From: UPXZ01 sp964634605
GTDB taxonomy: Bacteria; Bacteroidota; Bacteroidia; Bacteroidales; Paludibacteraceae
Length of the DNA: 63,665 nucleotides
NCBI GenBank assembly: GCA_964634605.1
Contig: CAZWLJ010000010.1
Span: forward strand, 1-63,665
Direction of reading: 5' to 3'
Shown: piece after piece, positions 21,799 to 31,637 of the stretch
Numbering within the stretch: position 1 is the first letter of the stretch
Layout of the letters: every line of letters starts with the position of its first letter
The notes under the pieces: generated by a model
The model's database searches: none
What the model was told of the DNA's origin: nothing
What the model saw: the letters and a program-made list of their open reading frames with translations, nothing else
Translations under genes and position numbers: made by a program

Positions 21799-23139
21799 TT
21801 ATCTCACCAGGTTGTGTTTTTTTACAAAATCACCCAATACATCCGTAAGTTTTGGCCTGCCGATTTCTTCCAGGTCGTAATCCACCTTGGTAGCAGGTTT
21901 ATTTATTTTTACAATCCGCTGTAAATCAATGGGTGTGGCAATAACTACCGACTCGCAATCGGTATTGTTGATGGTTTTTTCCAGGTCGGCTATTTGCTGC
22001 TCGCCATAGCCCATTGCCGGAAGCAGCGTTCCGATATTCGGGTATGTTTTGAAGGTTTCCGCTAATTTTCCAACCACAAATGGTCTGGGATCAACCAGTT
22101 CTCTGGCACCGTATTTCCGTGCTGCAACTGTACCTGCTCCGAGTTTCATTTCGCCGTGGGTGAGGGTAGGACCATCTTCCACTACCAGTACCCTTTTTCC
22201 TTTAATCAGTTCAGGATGATGAACCGTAAGCGGGGAAGCGGCATCTATCACCACTGCGTTTGGATTAACTTTTTCGATATTTTCTCTTACTGTCTGGATG
22301 TTTTCCGGTGAAGCGCTGTCCATTTTATTGATGACTACCACATCGGCAACACGGAGGGTTACTTCGCCCGGATAGTATGATAATTCGTTGCCCGGTCTGT
22401 GCGGGTCAACTACAGTAATCATCAAATCAGGTTTGTAAAATGAAAAGTCATTGTTTCCTCCGTCCCAGATTACTACATCGGCCTCTTTTTCAGCTTCACG
22501 CAGGATTGCTTCGTAATCCACACCGGCATAAATTACGTTTCCGCGAACTACATGCGGTTCGTATTCTTCCATTTCTTCGATGGTGCATTTATGCTTTTTC
22601 AGGTCATCGACGGTAGCAAAACGCTGTACTTTTTGTTCCACCAGGTTTCCGTAGGGCATCGGATGACGCACTGCTACTACTTTCAGACCCATTCCCATCA
22701 AAACTTCGATTACCTTACGTGAAGTCTGACTTTTTCCGCAGCCTGTTCTTACGGCACATACCGAAATAACAGGTTTGGTACTTTTAATCTGAGTCTGAGC
22801 AGGGCCTAAAAGCATAAAATCGGCACCGGCGGCATTTACAATGGCACTCACACCCATCACTTTGTTGTAGGTGACATCGCTGTAAGAGAATACGCAAATA
22901 TCCGCTTTCAGCTCTTTAATAAGATTTACCAGATCAGTCTCTGAGTAAATGGGAATCCCATGAGGATAAAGTTTTCCCGCAAGTTCCGAAGGGTATTTTC
23001 TTCCGTCGATATCGGGAATTTGAGCCGCAGTAAATGCTACCACGTCATACATTTCATTGTCCCTGAAATACGTGTTGAAATTGTGAAAATCACGACCGGC
23101 TGCGCCAATGATGATTACATTTTTCTTTTGGATTTGCAT
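21799..23139 (-). CDS. Cyclic 2,3-diphosphoglycerate synthetase-like P-loop protein
   Basis: This 446-residue cytoplasmic protein resembles archaeal cyclic-2,3-diphosphoglycerate synthetase (CpgS) over its whole length. An N-terminal domain opens with VIIIGAAGRDFHNFNTYFR. The P-loop VCAVRTGCGKSQTSR is near residues 126-140. VVIWDGGNNDFSFYKPDLMI and VVVINKMDSA are GTPase-like Walker B and NKxD motifs. Methanogens make cDPG as a thermoprotectant; bacterial homologues are common but their product is not established. It stands alone, with its own -7 element (23176-23183) and terminator. Confidence 0.85.
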   Translation of the reverse strand: MQIQKKNVIIIGAAGRDFHNFNTYFRDNEMYDVVAFTAAQIPDIDGRKYPSELAGKLYPHGIPIYSETDLVNLIKELKADICVFSYSDVTYNKVMGVSAIVNAAGADFMLLGPAQTQIKSTKPVISVCAVRTGCGKSQTSRKVIEVLMGMGLKVVAVRHPMPYGNLVEQKVQRFATVDDLKKHKCTIEEMEEYEPHVVRGNVIYAGVDYEAILREAEKEADVVIWDGGNNDFSFYKPDLMITVVDPHRPGNELSYYPGEVTLRVADVVVINKMDSASPENIQTVRENIEKVNPNAVVIDAASPLTVHHPELIKGKRVLVVEDGPTLTHGEMKLGAGTVAARKYGARELVDPRPFVVGKLAETFKTYPNIGTLLPAMGYGEQQIADLEKTINNTDCESVVIATPIDLQRIVKINKPATKVDYDLEEIGRPKLTDVLGDFVKKHNLVR

Positions 23140-23462
23140 AAATAAAAGGTTTTTTGAAGTTTGTGCTTTATTTTACAAAGATAGAAGTTTAAATCATTCA
23201 ACAACTAAAAAATATAATAAATATTACGAAAATATGCATTAAAACCTGCTCATGAAATTACCTAATTTTAGAAATGAATTATTAAGATGCTGATAATCAT
23301 GATGATAGAATGAATGCACAATTTATAATATGTTGATTGATGTTACCTGAATGATAACTGGTGTTTTATAGAAATCATCTATACTTTATAGTTTAATGAT
23401 TAGCAACATTAAGGAACGAAAGAATGTTATAGGATAAAAAAATAACAATAAAGGATACTATT
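23140..23462. other. AT-rich divergent intergenic region
   Basis: A 323-bp gap between the minus-strand CpgS-like gene and the pirin gene. It holds the minus-strand -7 element at 23176-23183. The pirin promoter is not evident, and no structured RNA or small gene was recognised. Confidence 0.5.
23176..23183 (-). promoter_or_regulatory. Bacteroidota -7 element (TATCTTTG, minus strand)
   Basis: A perfect TAnnTTTG match on the minus strand, 36 bp before the CpgS-like start. Confidence 0.55.
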
Positions 23463-24179
23463 ATGACTAACAGGGTATTACACAAAGCATCAACGCGCGG
23501 TCATGCCAATCACGGCTGGCTCAATTCGTACCACACCTTCAGTTTTGCAGATTATTTTAATCCGGAACGGGTACATTTCGGAAAATTGCGTGTATTGAAT
23601 GATGACACCGTCGAACCAGGCCAGGGTTTCGGGACTCATCCGCACAACGATATGGAAATTATAAGCATCCCACTGGAAGGTGACCTGGAGCATAAAGACA
23701 GCATGGGAAACGGAACGGTAATCCGTCACGGCGATATACAGGTAATGAGTGCCGGTACGGGAATTTTTCACAGTGAATATAACCACAACCCGGATCGTGT
23801 GGTGAAATTCCTTCAAATATGGATTTTTCCTGATAAAAAAGGTGTTAAGCCACGCTATGATCAGATTACACTCGACGTAAACGACCGAAGAAATCGTTTC
23901 CAGCAGGTACTATCGCCCAATCCGGATGATGAGGGAGTATGGATACATCAGAAAGCCTGGTTTCATCTGGGGAAATTTGACAGGGATTTTTCGCTGGATT
24001 ATATCCTTAAAAAACAGGGAAACGGAGTATATGCATTTGTTTTGAGTGGCGAGCTGGAAGTGGAAGGTATGAAACTGGAAAACCGTGATGGCCTCGGAAT
24101 GTGGAACCTGGACAAATTCTCTGTAAAAGCACTTACACAGGATGCTGAAATCCTGCTGATGGAAGTACCAATGCAATAA
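23463..24179 (+). CDS. Pirin-family cupin protein (YhaK-like)
   Basis: The 238-residue protein has the pirin N-terminal cupin, with HGWLNSYHTFSFADYFNPERVHFG and the metal ligands in GFGTHPHNDMEIISIPLEG and GTGIFHSEYNH (three His and one Glu pattern). It also has a C-terminal cupin lobe ending in AEILLMEVP. Bacterial pirins bind Fe, and some show quercetin 2,3-dioxygenase activity; the physiological role is usually unknown. It is a monocistronic gene next to the redox cluster, which may reflect oxidative-stress function, but nothing in the sequence proves that. Confidence 0.92.
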   Translation: MTNRVLHKASTRGHANHGWLNSYHTFSFADYFNPERVHFGKLRVLNDDTVEPGQGFGTHPHNDMEIISIPLEGDLEHKDSMGNGTVIRHGDIQVMSAGTGIFHSEYNHNPDRVVKFLQIWIFPDKKGVKPRYDQITLDVNDRRNRFQQVLSPNPDDEGVWIHQKAWFHLGKFDRDFSLDYILKKQGNGVYAFVLSGELEVEGMKLENRDGLGMWNLDKFSVKALTQDAEILLMEVPMQ

Positions 24180-24188
24180 ATGTAAATT

Positions 24189-24216
24189 TCTGTCGATTGT
24201 TGGTTGACAGATTTTT
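24189..24216 (+). terminator. Terminator of the pirin gene
   Basis: The stem TCTGTC (24189-24194) with GACAGA (24206-24211) is followed by five T residues, directly after the stop. Confidence 0.6.
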
Positions 24217-24293
24217 CTCAGTCATGAACTAAAAGATATTTATACCCCGTTCGTAAATTCCCCAAACAAAGAGGAATCAGAAGACGGGCTTTT

Positions 24294-25619
24294 TCAGCGG
24301 ATTAAATATTCACTGATTTTACCGCTGATTTGCATCAGTGATATTTCATACAGTTTTGCATTGAATTCGGCGGTAACAAGTCGCTCCTCGGCTGCAAAGA
24401 GGTTATTCTGAGCTTCACGAAGCTGCAGGCCGGATAAATCACCCAGTTTGTACCTGTCCATGGCTATATCATAATTCAGACGGGCATTTTCGAGGCTTAT
24501 TTTTTCGAGCGAAAGCAGCTCTATGTTATTCTGATAAGCCAGCCAGATGTTAGTAAACTGGCTGTTGAGCGAAAGCTTAAGCTGGTCATGTTCAATTTGC
24601 CTGTTGTTAATCTGAATTCGGGCGTTGTTTTGCTCACGAACCTTGTTGAATCCATCGAAAAGGCGATAACCAAGAGTCAGACCAACATTGGGGCCCCAGG
24701 TGTTTTGTTTGTTCAATATTCCGCGGTTGTAGTTGAAATGGGTAAAACCATAACCAGCATTCAGCCTGAGATAGGGAAAATTCTGACTTTGAGCTGATTT
24801 CAGGTCGAGTTCGCTGATCCGTTTTTCTCTTTCAGAAATTTTCATCAGGATGTTACCCTTGTACATGTTTTCCTGCATTGCATTCTTTTCCGAAAATATC
24901 ATCACGCTAATGGTGGTGTCGGTAGCCAGAAATTGCCTGTCAACATCCTGATTGCCCATAAGTTCATTCAGTTTGATGCGTGATGTGTTCAGCAGTTCGT
25001 ACTGGTGCATCAATTTTGAACTGTCGGTGTTGAAATCCACACGTGCCTGCTGTAAATCCAGTCGCGACATGTTGCCTATCTGATACCGGGCTTCCACAAT
25101 CCGCAGTCGTTCGCGCGAGAGCCTCACAGCCGAACGCAGATTTTTCATCCGGATGTTTTGCTGCACATAGTTGAAATATTCTGCCGAGAGATCTGCCACG
25201 AAGTTCTCGATGGCGAGCTGGGTGTTCAATTCGCCAGTTTTCTTCAGTTCTTTCAGTTTCCCGTAGCTTGTTTGAGCCCTGAAGCCTTCAAAAAGCATCC
25301 AGTTCAGATCTATACCGGCATCGATTGTTTCGGTGTGAATGCCCCGGTTAGTGATTTTGTCGCTTCCATCCATCGGGAATTGATTGCTTCCGCTGTTTGC
25401 TGTAGTGCTGAAGCTGCTGCTCAGATCCACTACAGGGAGCATTCCCGCGTTCCCGGGTGTTGCGTTATTTTCAAATATCAGCTGTTTGTTTTTAGAAAGC
25501 CGGATATCGAAATTTTTCTCCAGACCAATCCGAAGGCATTCACCCAGCCCCATTTTATCCTGAGACTGTACAGCAATCGGGAAGAGAATTATAAGCAGTA
25601 TTTCAAGAATTTTTTTCAT
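24294..25619 (-). CDS. TolC-family outer-membrane efflux protein
   Basis: The 441-residue protein has a signal peptide (MKKILEILLIILFPIAVQSQ) and the TolC-type layout of two long helical repeats separated by strand pairs (QARVDFNTDSSKLMHQYELL, LRLNAGYGFTHFNYNRG, AMDRYKLGDLSGLQLREAQNN). It forms the outer-membrane exit duct of a tripartite pump. It is the third gene of the operon MFP-RND-TolC, starting just downstream of the RND stop. The start at 25619 is chosen for its signal peptide; a start at 25643 adds eight residues and overlaps the upstream gene. Confidence 0.92.
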   Translation of the reverse strand: MKKILEILLIILFPIAVQSQDKMGLGECLRIGLEKNFDIRLSKNKQLIFENNATPGNAGMLPVVDLSSSFSTTANSGSNQFPMDGSDKITNRGIHTETIDAGIDLNWMLFEGFRAQTSYGKLKELKKTGELNTQLAIENFVADLSAEYFNYVQQNIRMKNLRSAVRLSRERLRIVEARYQIGNMSRLDLQQARVDFNTDSSKLMHQYELLNTSRIKLNELMGNQDVDRQFLATDTTISVMIFSEKNAMQENMYKGNILMKISEREKRISELDLKSAQSQNFPYLRLNAGYGFTHFNYNRGILNKQNTWGPNVGLTLGYRLFDGFNKVREQNNARIQINNRQIEHDQLKLSLNSQFTNIWLAYQNNIELLSLEKISLENARLNYDIAMDRYKLGDLSGLQLREAQNNLFAAEERLVTAEFNAKLYEISLMQISGKISEYLIR

Positions 25620-25629
25620 TGATAAACAG

Positions 25630-28600
25630 TTAGTTTGTTTCATTTTCGTTTTCTGGCGATAAAGCTGTGCCTGTACTATTTCGTTTTGTAGAAATATACA
25701 TGTAAACCGCCGGAACGATAAAAAGAGTGAGCAAAGTTGAAATCACCATTCCGCCCACCACGGCAACTCCCATCGCAATCCGGCCGTTGGCCCCTTCACC
25801 TGATGCAAAAACCAGTGGCAGCATTCCCATTATGGTCGATGCGCTTGTCATCAGAATGGGGCGTAAACGCATCACAGAGGCATCCAGTATGGCATCAAGT
25901 TTATCCATTCCTGCATTCTGACGCTGATTGGCAAATTCTACTATCAGGATACCGTTTTTAGCCACCAGACCTATCAGCATTATCAGGCCTATCTGGCTGT
26001 AGATATTCATCGTGACGCCTGCTATCCACATGAAAAGCAATGCTCCGCCTATTGCCAGCGGCACTGTGAACATGATGATAAACGGATCCTTGAAACTCTC
26101 GAACTGGGCAGCCAGAATAAGTATAATCAACAATATGGCAAGAGCAAATGCGAAAAGCAGACTCGAAGAACTTTCCCTGAAATTACGTGATTCGCCTTCA
26201 AGCGCGGTACGAAACGAATCGTCAAGAGTCGCTTTAGCTATCCTGTCCATCTCGTCGATTCCCTGCCCGAGCGAGTAACCCGGTGCCAGTCCTGCCGAAA
26301 CGGTTGCAGAATTAAATCGATTATAGCGGTATAACTGCGGCGGTGCTACTGTTTCCTCCAGTTGTACCACATTATCCATCTGAATCATTTCGCCCTTCGA
26401 ATTCTTGATGTAGATCGACTTCAGGTCAAGTGGTGTATTGCGTTGCTGGCGGTTTATTTCAGCCAGTATCTGGTATTGCTTACCGTTCATGTAAAAATAG
26501 CCCATTCGCTGTCCGCTCAATGCATACTGCAGGGTTTGACCTATTTCCCGGGTACTTACACCAAGCAATGCCGCCTTGTCACGGTCAATAACTATGCGTG
26601 TTTCGGGTTTGGTGAATTTCAGGTTCACGTCCGACATCTGAAAGTAAGGACTCTTGTTCACCTCATCCATGAAAACGGGGATAAATTCTTCCAGTTTCTG
26701 AATGTTCGGTGCCTGCAGAACATACTGAATGGGCATTCCGCCCCGTCGTCCACCGAAAGTAGATTGCTGCTGAACAAATGCGCGTGCTTCGTTTTCGGAC
26801 TTTACGGCTTTGGAAAGTTCATCGGCTATTTCCATCTGGCTTCGTTTCCGCTCGCTCAGGTCGGGCAAAGTGATGCGAACCATCCCGAAACTTCCCCGGT
26901 AGATTGATACATTTGATGCACGTTCGGGAGCAACAGAGTCGGATATCTGCGAAATTTTATCAGTGTAATCCCTGACAAATTCAAAGGTTGCACCTTCGGG
27001 AGCTGAAGTCCGGATCATAATTTGCGACCGGTCTTCCAGAGGTGCCATTTCAGCCGGAATGGCATTCCATAAAAAAACAATCAACACCAGCGTAGCTCCC
27101 ACAATAGGTATCACCAGCCATCTTTTGCCCACAAACCGCCGCAACATGTTTTCGTAGCCTGAGTTTAACTTTTCGAAAAATGGTTCGGTTTTCTCCTGGA
27201 ACCAGTTATGCTTTTCTTTCTTTTTCAGCAACTTGGCCGAAATCATGGGTGTGAAAGTTAAAGCTATAAAAGCCGAAATAATTACTGAACCGGAAATGAC
27301 AATACTGAATTCCCTGAAAAGCCGCCCGGTCATTCCTTCCAGAAAAACAATCGGAAAAAATACCGCGACAAGGGTAATGGTGGTTGAAATAACGGCAAAA
27401 AATATTTCTTTCGATCCTTCGATGGCTGCTTTCCGGGGTTGCATCCCGAACTCAATTTTTTTGTAAATATTCTCAGTAACCACGATGGCATCGTCTACCA
27501 CAAGTCCAACAGCCAGTACAACCGCCAGCATCGAAAGCACGTTGATGGAGAATCCGGCCAGATACATCACGAAAAATGAGCCTATGAGCGATACCGGTAT
27601 GACTACTGCGGGTATTAATGTTACACGCCAGTTTCTGAGAAACAGAAAAATGATGATTACAACAAGCCCGAAAGCAATATACACGGTAGATTCAACCTCG
27701 GAAATGGATGCGCGTATAAAACGGGTATTGTCAAAAACCACGTCAACCTTTACATCTTCAGGCAAGTCTTTTTTCATCTGTTCCACACGCTTCCGGGCTT
27801 CGTCTGCAATGTTTATCTGGTTGGCGCCGGGCTGGGGTATTATGATAGTGCTGACCATGGGTATGCCATTCAGGCGGAGGATGTTTTTGCGGTTTTCGCT
27901 ATCGAGCTCGGCATAACCGATATCACGAAAACGCACAATCCGTTTGTCATTTTCAATCAGAATGATATTGTTAAATTCTTCCGGAGTCAGCATCAGTCCC
28001 ATCGTTCGGATGGAGCGTTCTATCTGGTCTCCTTCGATGCTTCCGGCCGGAAGTTCGATATTTTCCCGGTCGAGGGTGTTTTTTACATCCAGCGGTGTGA
28101 TGTTGTAAGCAGCCATTTTTGTCGGATCGAGCCAGAGGCGCATGGCATAGCGGTTTTCGCCCCAGATTTCCACGGCACTTACGTCCTGGATGGTTTGAAG
28201 ACGTTCTTTGACGGTAAGTTCTGCAATTTCAGTCAGTTCGAGCAGCGACCGGTTCGGACTCTGAACGGTTATCTGCATTATCGGATCGGCATCTGCGTCT
28301 GCTTTTGACACCGTAGGCGGATCGACGTCGCGGGGCAGGTAACGCTGTGCACGCGATACTTTGTCACGCACATCGTTAGCGGCGGTTTCCAGGTCGACAC
28401 TCAGTTCAAATTCTACCGTAATTCTTGAGTTTCCCTGGCTGCTGGAGCTCATGAGCGAACGGATGCCCGGAATTCCGTTGATGTTTTGCTCCAGTGGTTC
28501 GGTTATCTGTTTCTCTATTACATCGGCATTGGCTCCGGGATATGATACTGATACCGTGATTATCGGATTGTCCACACTGGGATATTCCCTTACTGCCAGA

Positions 28601-28692
28601 TATGTGTAGCCAATACCCCCAAACAGCAGGATTATCAATACAAATACGGTGGACAATACCGGACGTTTTATGCTTAATTCGGATAAATTCAT
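25630..28692 (-). CDS. RND multidrug efflux transporter (AcrB/MexB-like)
   Basis: The 1020-residue inner-membrane pump has the HAE1 layout: helix 1 (RPVLSTVFVLIILLFGGIGYTY), two large periplasmic loops, and twelve membrane helices. LAVGLVVDDAIVVTENIYK in helix 4 has the paired aspartates of the proton relay, and GLVAKNGILIVEFANQ occurs in helix 10. It exports hydrophobic drugs or metabolites using proton motive force, with the adaptor encoded 111 bp upstream and the TolC-like duct downstream. The length is normal for the family, with no truncation. Confidence 0.95.
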   Translation of the reverse strand: MNLSELSIKRPVLSTVFVLIILLFGGIGYTYLAVREYPSVDNPIITVSVSYPGANADVIEKQITEPLEQNINGIPGIRSLMSSSSQGNSRITVEFELSVDLETAANDVRDKVSRAQRYLPRDVDPPTVSKADADADPIMQITVQSPNRSLLELTEIAELTVKERLQTIQDVSAVEIWGENRYAMRLWLDPTKMAAYNITPLDVKNTLDRENIELPAGSIEGDQIERSIRTMGLMLTPEEFNNIILIENDKRIVRFRDIGYAELDSENRKNILRLNGIPMVSTIIIPQPGANQINIADEARKRVEQMKKDLPEDVKVDVVFDNTRFIRASISEVESTVYIAFGLVVIIIFLFLRNWRVTLIPAVVIPVSLIGSFFVMYLAGFSINVLSMLAVVLAVGLVVDDAIVVTENIYKKIEFGMQPRKAAIEGSKEIFFAVISTTITLVAVFFPIVFLEGMTGRLFREFSIVISGSVIISAFIALTFTPMISAKLLKKKEKHNWFQEKTEPFFEKLNSGYENMLRRFVGKRWLVIPIVGATLVLIVFLWNAIPAEMAPLEDRSQIMIRTSAPEGATFEFVRDYTDKISQISDSVAPERASNVSIYRGSFGMVRITLPDLSERKRSQMEIADELSKAVKSENEARAFVQQQSTFGGRRGGMPIQYVLQAPNIQKLEEFIPVFMDEVNKSPYFQMSDVNLKFTKPETRIVIDRDKAALLGVSTREIGQTLQYALSGQRMGYFYMNGKQYQILAEINRQQRNTPLDLKSIYIKNSKGEMIQMDNVVQLEETVAPPQLYRYNRFNSATVSAGLAPGYSLGQGIDEMDRIAKATLDDSFRTALEGESRNFRESSSSLLFAFALAILLIILILAAQFESFKDPFIIMFTVPLAIGGALLFMWIAGVTMNIYSQIGLIMLIGLVAKNGILIVEFANQRQNAGMDKLDAILDASVMRLRPILMTSASTIMGMLPLVFASGEGANGRIAMGVAVVGGMVISTLLTLFIVPAVYMYISTKRNSTGTALSPENENETN

Positions 28693-28803
28693 ATATTCAA
28701 TACATGTTTTTTTTGTAAGGAGAAAACAGGTTGATATTCCGTTCGTTCTGAGAGATGAAAAAAGGGCCGGTTTCAGAATTCAGCATCCGGATTTGAAAAA
28801 ATC

Positions 28804-29895
28804 TCAATGCTGATTTTTCACTTCTGCCAGCTTCACGGGCATTCCGTCACGCAATTGCATCACTCCCGTAGTGAGGAGTGTATCACCCGCGGAAAGTCCG
28901 CTTACTACCTGTACCGAGTTTTCGGTACGGAGTCCTTTGGTCAGAACTACTTGCCTGGCTTTTCCATCTTTGTATATATACGCGATATCGCGCCCCATTT
29001 CAGCAATGGATGCAATGCTCGGGACTACCAGCGTATTGGTTATTTGATTTAACCGGATTTCGACCGTAGCTGATTGACCAGCCTTGAGTTTGCCGCCGGG
29101 ATTCGGATAGCGGGCGCGGGCTTTCAGCGAAAGTGTTTGAGCATCCAGTTGTGATTCCACGGCATAAACCACGGCTTCGTAGGTGTTTTTATCATTTTCG
29201 ATGCCGAAATTCAACCGCGTTCCCGGTTTGATTTCGTCCACCTGGCGCTCGTTAACTGAAAACTCCACCTTGAGCGGCGAAATTTTTGTCAGTTTGGATA
29301 TCACTACCGAAGGTGAGGCATAAGCACCGTTGCTGACCTCACGAAGCCCGATTATCCCACCGAAAGGCGCGCGGAGCTCCGTCTGAGCTATTCGGGTTTT
29401 TACCAGTTCGATATCCGCTTTCAGCTTTTCAAGTTCTGTAACTACCACCTCGTATGTTTCCTGGCTCACAGCATCTTTTTCAAGCAAGGTTTTTTGCCTG
29501 AAAACCCGCTCATTGGCAAGAGGTAGTTGCGTTTCCAGTTTCTTTAATTCGGCCTGAAGTGGTTTGTCATTTATTTTGGCAAGCAACTGACCCTGTTTCA
29601 CAAACGAACCTTCGCTGAAATAAATACTTGTGATTTTTCCGGAAGTTTCAAAACTCAAATCCACTTCTTCGTCGGGCAGTAAAATGCCTTTCGTTCTGAA
29701 AATATCATTCAGTGTAGTGTATTTCAGTATTAATCCGCTCACTACCAGCGGATTTCGTTGTCCGCCCGCCGAAGTGCCTGTCAATGGTTTCTTATCCTCT
29801 TTCCTGATGCTTTTCTTTATAGCCGGGAAAAAAGCAATACCAAGAATTAACAGACCTGTTAAAATAATAACGGTTGTTCTGGTTCGTTTGGTCAT
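28804..29895 (-). CDS. RND efflux periplasmic adaptor (membrane fusion protein)
   Basis: The 363-residue protein has an N-terminal membrane anchor (TVIILTGLLILGIAFFPAI) and a lipoyl-like hairpin domain (GKITSIYFSEGSFVKQGQLLAKIND and TELRAPFGGIIGLREVSNGAY). A coiled-coil arm lies between these two halves, followed by beta-barrel and membrane-proximal domains (GLRTENSVQVVSGLSAGDTLLTTG). It bridges the RND pump and the TolC-like channel. It is the first gene of the pump operon. A possible regulator gene is not adjacent. Confidence 0.94.
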   Translation of the reverse strand: MTKRTRTTVIILTGLLILGIAFFPAIKKSIRKEDKKPLTGTSAGGQRNPLVVSGLILKYTTLNDIFRTKGILLPDEEVDLSFETSGKITSIYFSEGSFVKQGQLLAKINDKPLQAELKKLETQLPLANERVFRQKTLLEKDAVSQETYEVVVTELEKLKADIELVKTRIAQTELRAPFGGIIGLREVSNGAYASPSVVISKLTKISPLKVEFSVNERQVDEIKPGTRLNFGIENDKNTYEAVVYAVESQLDAQTLSLKARARYPNPGGKLKAGQSATVEIRLNQITNTLVVPSIASIAEMGRDIAYIYKDGKARQVVLTKGLRTENSVQVVSGLSAGDTLLTTGVMQLRDGMPVKLAEVKNQH

Positions 29896-30109
29896 TTTGA
29901 GTAACTTGAATTTATGATGAAAAATCCAAAATTAACTAAATTACCCGGATTTAGCTTCCTGTGTTCTCAGTATTTAATTTAATTTCAGAAATTCAAACAA
30001 ATTTTCCCGGCATGAGTTTTTGAAAAGGGAAAACGAAGATAATGCTGTATTCAGGTGATTGGCATTTAAAAAATTTTTCATGCATCATTGTCGTTGTGTC
30101 AATACTTTG

Positions 30110-30136
30110 TCTATTCCTTCAATTTTACTATCTTTG
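30110..30136 (+). promoter_or_regulatory. ffh promoter: TTTG and TATCTTTG elements
   Basis: TATCTTTG at 30129-30136 matches the -7 consensus. A TTTG at 30110-30113 is a possible -33 element with a short spacing of 15 nt. The start codon lies 41 bp downstream. Confidence 0.6.
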
Positions 30137-30177
30137 CACTCCTGAATTATTTCCCATTTTCATAAGTTTAAATAATT

Positions 30178-31497
30178 ATGTTCGAATCATTAAGCGAAAG
30201 GCTTGAACGGTCTTTCAAGATACTCAAAGGCGAAGGTAAAATCACCGAAATAAACGTTGCCGAAACGCTGAAAGACGTACGGAAAGCACTTCTGGATGCC
30301 GACGTTAACTACAAGGTTGCCAAAACTTTTACCGATACGGTGAAAGAAAAAGCCATCGGTCAGAACGTGCTTAACGCTCTGAAACCACAGCAACTCATGG
30401 TGAAAATTGTGCACGATGAACTGGCGATGCTGATGGGCGGAAGCAGTGTGGATGTAAACCTGAAAGGTTCCCCGGCGGTTATTCTGATGTCGGGTTTGCA
30501 GGGATCGGGTAAAACAACATTTTCCGGTAAACTGGCCAATCAGCTGAAAACCAAACGCGGAAAACGTCCGTTGCTGGTTGCCTGTGATGTGTATCGTCCT
30601 GCAGCTATTGAACAAATTAAGGTATTGGGTGAGCAGTTGAGCATTCCGGTCTATTCCGACGAAACTACAAAAAATCCCGTAAAAATTGCACAGGATGCCA
30701 TTCGCCAGGCTCGTAACATGGGGAATGACGTGGTCATCGTCGATACTGCCGGACGTCTGGCTATTGACGAGCAGATGATGAACGAGATTGCAGCCATCAA
30801 GCAAGCCATTCAGCCGCAGGAAATCCTCTTCGTGGTGGATGCCATGACAGGACAGGATGCCGTAAATACAGCCAAAGAATTCAATGAAAGGCTGAATTTC
30901 GACGGGGTGGTGTTAACAAAACTCGATGGTGATACACGTGGTGGAGCTGCGCTTTCCATCCGTTCGGTGGTCGATAAACCGATTAAGTTTGTTGGAACGG
31001 GCGAAAAAATGGATGCGCTGGATGTTTTCCATCCCGAACGTATGGCCGACAGGATACTCGGAATGGGAGATATAGTATCTCTGGTAGAAAAAGCTCAGGA
31101 GCAGTACGACGAAGAGGAAGCCCGCCGGATCAGCAAGAAAATTGCCAAAAATCAGTTTGATTTCGATGATTTCATGTCACAGATTCAGCAAATCAAAAAA
31201 ATGGGTAATATCAAAGACCTCGCTTCCATGATACCCGGTATGGGAAAAGCATTGAAAGACGTGGATATCGACGACAATGCGTTTAAAGGAATTGAAGCCA
31301 TCATTCACTCCATGACACCCTCGGAAAGACAAAATCCGGCCACCCTCAACGGAAGCCGTAAAAACCGAATTGCCCGGGGAAGCGGAACTACCATCGTTGA
31401 GGTAAACCGCCTGCTGAAACAGTTTGACCAGATGAGTAAAATGATGCGTCAGGCTACAATAAAACAGGGGATGCCGAAATTTAAGAAAAAAAGATAA
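30178..31497 (+). CDS. ffh: Signal recognition particle protein
   Basis: The 439-residue GTPase has the N domain (residues 1-85), the G domain with P-loop GLQGSGKTTFSGKLA near 105-119, DTAGRLAIDEQM and LTKLDGDTRGG. The methionine-rich M domain (about 320-439) ends in FKKKR. Ffh binds signal sequences and 4.5S RNA and targets nascent membrane proteins to FtsY. Start and length fit the family. It is followed by a GC-rich intergenic repeat and folD in the same direction. Confidence 0.97.
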   Translation: MFESLSERLERSFKILKGEGKITEINVAETLKDVRKALLDADVNYKVAKTFTDTVKEKAIGQNVLNALKPQQLMVKIVHDELAMLMGGSSVDVNLKGSPAVILMSGLQGSGKTTFSGKLANQLKTKRGKRPLLVACDVYRPAAIEQIKVLGEQLSIPVYSDETTKNPVKIAQDAIRQARNMGNDVVIVDTAGRLAIDEQMMNEIAAIKQAIQPQEILFVVDAMTGQDAVNTAKEFNERLNFDGVVLTKLDGDTRGGAALSIRSVVDKPIKFVGTGEKMDALDVFHPERMADRILGMGDIVSLVEKAQEQYDEEEARRISKKIAKNQFDFDDFMSQIQQIKKMGNIKDLASMIPGMGKALKDVDIDDNAFKGIEAIIHSMTPSERQNPATLNGSRKNRIARGSGTTIVEVNRLLKQFDQMSKMMRQATIKQGMPKFKKKR

Positions 31498-31500
31498 AAA

Positions 31501-31628
31501 CACCTGCCCCCCGATCCCCGTGAAGGGGGAGTATAGGTTGCTTATAAAAAAGTATTCTGTTTATTGAAGTTTAATGATTTAATCGACTAAAAAACACACT
31601 TTAATTCCCTCTTTAGCAGGGTAGGAGG
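31501..31628. repeat. Intergenic element with GC-rich inverted ends, copy 3
   Basis: The left end CACCTGCCCCCCGATCCCCG and the right end, which contains TTCCCTCTTTAGCAGGG followed by TAGGAGG, are inverted relatives around an AT-rich centre. It fills the ffh-folD gap. Its right end supplies an AGGAGG immediately before folD. Confidence 0.6.
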
Positions 31629-31637
31629 ATGAAATAT

